The translations under genes were made by a program, and so were the position numbers. Under the pieces are notes generated by a model that was not told the origin of the DNA, ran no database searches, and saw nothing but the letters and a program-made list of their open reading frames with translations. From Sporomusaceae bacterium FL31 (GTDB lineage Bacteria; Bacillota; Negativicutes; DSM-1736; Dendrosporobacteraceae), in the NCBI GenBank assembly GCA_003990955.1, contig BIFV01000018.1, positions 1-64,000 on the forward strand: a stretch of 64,000 nt of DNA, given 5' to 3'. Positions 61,171-64,000 of this stretch are shown one piece after another (position 1 is the stretch's first letter; every line of letters starts with the position of its first letter).

Positions 61171-62100
61171 ATGCACAAAAAGACAGTGGTGTTTATTTTA
61201 GCAGTTATTGTGATCATTTCACTGTGTGTATTGACTTTTGCCGGACCGGCGTTTAATAAACGCCGCAATGTTGCCGCCGACAAGATCGCCATTATTTACG
61301 TTGATGGGGTTATTATGGGCGGCCGCGGGCAAAGCAGTCTGTTTAGTGAATATGGAGGAACTGATTACATCATTAAACAATTGCATGAAGCTCGGGACGA
61401 TAAAAGTGTTAAAGCCATTATTTTGCGGATTAACAGTCCTGGCGGCAGCGCTCCCGCTTCGCAGGAAGTTGGCGAGGAAATTAAAAAAATCCGGGATACT
61501 GGTAAGTTAGTGGTCACTTCCATGGGTGATGTAGCTGCATCGGGCGGCTACTGGCTGGCAGCGTGCTCAGATAAAATCTATGCCAATCCTGCAACGCTGA
61601 CTGGCAGTATCGGCGTTTATATGCCTTATGCCAATTGGGAAGAATTATATAAGAAGATTGGTGTCCGGCAAGAAAAAATTAAGAGTGGACCTCACAAAGA
61701 TATCTTATCTCCTGACCGGACCATGACTGAAGAGGAACGGGCTATTATTCAGGCTATGGTGGATGATATGTATAGTCAATTTGTCACCGTGGTAGCCGAA
61801 GGCCGGAAGATGGATCCTAACCGGGTACGCCAACTCGCTGATGGCCGGATCTATACTGGTAATCAGGCCAAAGAACTGGGACTCGTCGATGAATTGGGCA
61901 ATATGTATGATGCCATTGATGGTACAGTTCAATTGGCTGGGATCAAGGGGAAACCAGAAATTAAGGAATATGGTAAAAATAGCCCTTGGACTATGTTATT
62001 TGGCGGCAATGATAAATTGGAAATACTGAATAAATTATTGAGACCAATGGAAAATCAATTGCCAATCGCTGCTCCGCTGGCTATTCCGGAAAAATGGTAG
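61171..62100 (+). CDS. sppA: Signal peptide peptidase SppA
   Basis: This encodes 309 residues from the ATG at 61171 (AAGGAGG 7 bases upstream). One N-terminal membrane helix (5-23) is followed by a serine protease domain of the SppA/S49 family: IIYVDGVIMGG, ILRINSPGGSAPASQEVGEEI, the nucleophile Ser in MGDVAASGGYWLA and the catalytic Lys in KSGPHKDILS. It digests leftover signal peptides in the membrane. The next gene starts 8 bases after its stop, so they form an operon. Confidence 0.95.
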   Translation: MHKKTVVFILAVIVIISLCVLTFAGPAFNKRRNVAADKIAIIYVDGVIMGGRGQSSLFSEYGGTDYIIKQLHEARDDKSVKAIILRINSPGGSAPASQEVGEEIKKIRDTGKLVVTSMGDVAASGGYWLAACSDKIYANPATLTGSIGVYMPYANWEELYKKIGVRQEKIKSGPHKDILSPDRTMTEEERAIIQAMVDDMYSQFVTVVAEGRKMDPNRVRQLADGRIYTGNQAKELGLVDELGNMYDAIDGTVQLAGIKGKPEIKEYGKNSPWTMLFGGNDKLEILNKLLRPMENQLPIAAPLAIPEKW

Positions 62101-62108
62101 GTGATGCT

Positions 62109-62696
62109 ATGGAAACAATATTAGAGGATATTTATGATGTTATGTTTCAGCCGCGAGCAGCTTTAGGAAGAATTGCCAATCAAGCGAAATTAAGCTCGGC
62201 TCTGGTTGTCTTTTTGGTTTGTGTATTTGTACCAATGTGGGCTATTTATTTAGGAATGCAGGTAACCGGTTCCCCCACTTCGGTTGGCTTTATCATGGTG
62301 GCACAGGCTATTGGCAGTGTGGCAGTATGGCTGATTGGCACAGCAGTATGGCATTTATGTGCCGAACTGCTTGGGGGACGTGGATCTGCAGTTGGACTGC
62401 TGGCTGCTTTGGGCTTTGCCCATTTCCCCAGAATTTTCATTGTACCGCTCTGGGTACTAGCAACATGGCTGCCTGCGGCTGTTGCACCGTTGTTCTTAGG
62501 GGGGACAGGCGTTGTGATTGCTCTTTGGACAATATCGCTGGAAGTATTGGCCATTAGCGGTGCTTATGAAATTTCCCGGACTAAAGCGGTGCTAGTCTTA
62601 TTGACTCCAGTACTGTTTATGATTGCATCGGTGCTTATTTTAGTTTTTATGGCCGGAGCAACATTGATTCAGTGGCCGTTGGGTTTGGCGAATTGA
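62109..62696 (+). CDS. Yip1-family membrane protein
   Basis: This encodes 195 residues from the ATG at 62109 (TAGGTGA upstream). A soluble N-terminus ILEDIYDVMFQPRAALGRIANQ, a typical Yip1 entry segment, is followed by five hydrophobic helices. The turn SAVGLLAALGFAHFPRIF matches the conserved polar turn of the family. The function is unknown. It lies between sppA and a lipoprotein gene in one operon. Confidence 0.85.
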   Translation: METILEDIYDVMFQPRAALGRIANQAKLSSALVVFLVCVFVPMWAIYLGMQVTGSPTSVGFIMVAQAIGSVAVWLIGTAVWHLCAELLGGRGSAVGLLAALGFAHFPRIFIVPLWVLATWLPAAVAPLFLGGTGVVIALWTISLEVLAISGAYEISRTKAVLVLLTPVLFMIASVLILVFMAGATLIQWPLGLAN

Positions 62697-62709
62697 GGTA
62701 GAGGTTTCG

Positions 62710-64000
62710 ATGATAAAGATATGGGTTGTTCTTGTAGGACTAATTATCAATGTACTCGTCAGTGGTTGTGCCAAATCTGAGCTGCAGCCATTGGCCGGAT
62801 TGACGCCCCGTACACCGGGCGAGGTGCAGAGTGTGGATATGCCTGGCGGCATTGTCGAGCGTGGTCAAGGGAATCTGTACCGGGTATTGGCAAGTGATAG
62901 CAGCGGGCGGCAATATATTGAGCTTGCTGCCAATCATGCTGGATCACTTGAATATTTCCGTGAGGTCAATGCCGATATCACGGCGCTCTCTGATTTTAAA
63001 GTACAGTTTTTGTCTACTCAGGGAATCGGACGAATCAAGCTTGCAGTCATTGGCGAACAAGGTCAGACGCTTCATACCGTTGGCTGGGTTTATACCGGTG
63101 AATTGCCTGCTGCTAGTCCGGGAAATAAATGGATTGATGCGCGCTATGATGCGAACTACAAGGGGCAGTGGATTGAGGCTGCCTATAATATTCAAAATGT
63201 GCTGGAACAGCAGCTTGGCGGCATTCACTATGCACAAGGTGTACGCTACCGTCTCAGTATCGAAGTGTCTCGCGGCCAGCATGCCTTAGTAGAAAAAATG
63301 GAATTGTTTTCTGATATTAGTAAGGCGATACGGGTTACTCCCCAGGTCAAGCAGCTCAAGGCGAAACAGGGAGAGGTTTTCGTTGTTGAAGCCGAAGTGC
63401 TCAATAACAGCAATCAGACCATGCCTGACAGTGCGATAAAACTGCTGGAGCCCTATGGTTTTGGTATTATAGCGCAAAGTCCGGCTGAACAAGTTCTGGA
63501 GAATATGGCTCCAGGCGAAAAGCGCGTTCTAACCTGGCGGGTTAAGGCGCAGCGGCCTGATGCTGTCAATCTTAACAAGCCTTGGCCGGTTAAATTTAGT
63601 GTTAACGGCAGTGAACAGGCTGAGGAAGTGGCTATTGCGGTGACTGATCCACGTCCGGGAAGAATTTTCTATGTCATGACTGATGATCTAGAACCCATGG
63701 ATTCTGCCGGATATCCGGTAGCTTGGGGCAATGCCAACGGGTGGCTTGATCCTCAGGAGTTCTCGGTACAATTGATCAATAAAGCGGAAAAGATGAATGC
63801 CATTGCTCAGCAATATGGGGCTAAATGGAGTCATTATATTGCCTGGCCGGCCATAAAAGCCGCTGAATGGGCAGCAACAAAATCAACAACTGGCGAGTGG
63901 CCGAAGGTTCTTAATGCCATCAAGACTTCCGTGGCAGAGCAGGCCAAGCAAGGTCATGAATATGGTGTACATATGCATTCCGACTATGATCCGTACCTAC
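62710..64000 (+). CDS. Lipoprotein with a C-terminal deacetylase-like segment (partial, runs off the window)
   Basis: From the ATG at 62710 (GAGGT 5 bases upstream) the frame stays open for 430 codons to the window edge. The lipoprotein signal ends in VLVSGC-AKSEL (Cys20). A probable carbohydrate-binding or Ig-like region follows (about 30-200; YIELAANHAGSLEYFREV, LSIEVSRGQHALVEKMELFSD), then a second beta-rich segment (about 210-310). From residue about 318 comes FYVMTDDLEPMD and, near the edge, GVHMHSDYDP. A DD pair on a strand followed later by an H-x-H strand recalls the metal site of NodB-type polysaccharide deacetylases. It is the last visible gene of the sppA operon. Confidence 0.8.
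   Translation, partial: MIKIWVVLVGLIINVLVSGCAKSELQPLAGLTPRTPGEVQSVDMPGGIVERGQGNLYRVLASDSSGRQYIELAANHAGSLEYFREVNADITALSDFKVQFLSTQGIGRIKLAVIGEQGQTLHTVGWVYTGELPAASPGNKWIDARYDANYKGQWIEAAYNIQNVLEQQLGGIHYAQGVRYRLSIEVSRGQHALVEKMELFSDISKAIRVTPQVKQLKAKQGEVFVVEAEVLNNSNQTMPDSAIKLLEPYGFGIIAQSPAEQVLENMAPGEKRVLTWRVKAQRPDAVNLNKPWPVKFSVNGSEQAEEVAIAVTDPRPGRIFYVMTDDLEPMDSAGYPVAWGNANGWLDPQEFSVQLINKAEKMNAIAQQYGAKWSHYIAWPAIKAAEWAATKSTTGEWPKVLNAIKTSVAEQAKQGHEYGVHMHSDYDPYL

Overview
The window comes from a spore-forming, Gram-positive-lineage bacterium (Firmicutes), most likely an anaerobic Negativicute of the Sporomusa/Pelosinus type. The evidence is moderately AT-rich DNA, strong AGGAGG-type ribosome binding sites with many TTG and GTG starts, the Firmicute pairs DUF1934-argS and rpoE-pyrG, a classical T-box leader, spore genes (CotF-like coat protein, SpoIID-domain protein) and many CheX-type phosphatases. 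The genus is an inference. I see no phage, insertion sequence, integron or CRISPR array.

Layout. Positions 1-830 hold the 3' end of a 5S rRNA and eight tRNA genes (Asn, Gln, Lys, Glu, Val, Asp, Phe, Thr). From 1 to 25 kb the genes are mostly single housekeeping or accessory units: signal peptidase, membrane phosphoesterase, radical SAM protein, TcdA, a triad-less alpha/beta hydrolase, a glutamate-synthase-like FMN protein, a type III polyketide synthase/methyltransferase pair, TSUP permease, type 4 uracil-DNA glycosylase, GlnRS, a coat protein, an ArsB/NhaD-type transporter, a FAD protein, Mug, iron alcohol dehydrogenase plus SDR, TRIC channel and Cu/Zn SOD. The region 25.5-29.1 kb is the most unusual: a split transketolase, a RuBisCO-like protein, an unknown 66-residue protein and a PpnP-like cupin in one tight operon, followed by an EamA transporter.

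The region 30-39 kb is regulatory and nitrogen-related. It holds amtB-glnK behind a promoter and structured leader, two CheY/CheX modules without a kinase, an alaR-alaT-like pair behind a T-box whose specifier reads GCC (Ala), and speD. The region 39-49 kb holds a LysR regulator, a one-piece PurL, an unassigned riboswitch-like leader before an NSS symporter, a PocR sensor kinase with an HD-GYP response regulator, and a DUF2156 protein that appears to start at AUU. The region 49-55 kb holds LarA, a MurE-like ligase lacking the usual signatures, a VanW lipoprotein, a SpoIID-domain protein and an orphan PD-(D/E)XK-like protein. The region 55-64 kb holds a soluble chemoreceptor between two related hairpins, DUF1934-argS, rpoE, pyrG, sppA, a Yip1-type membrane protein and a lipoprotein cut by the window edge.

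Coding starts were chosen from Shine-Dalgarno spacing. In several genes a strong Shine-Dalgarno sequence sits before AUU, AUA or CUG rather than a usual start codon, and these are listed as findings. All function calls come from reading motifs by eye; no database search was run.
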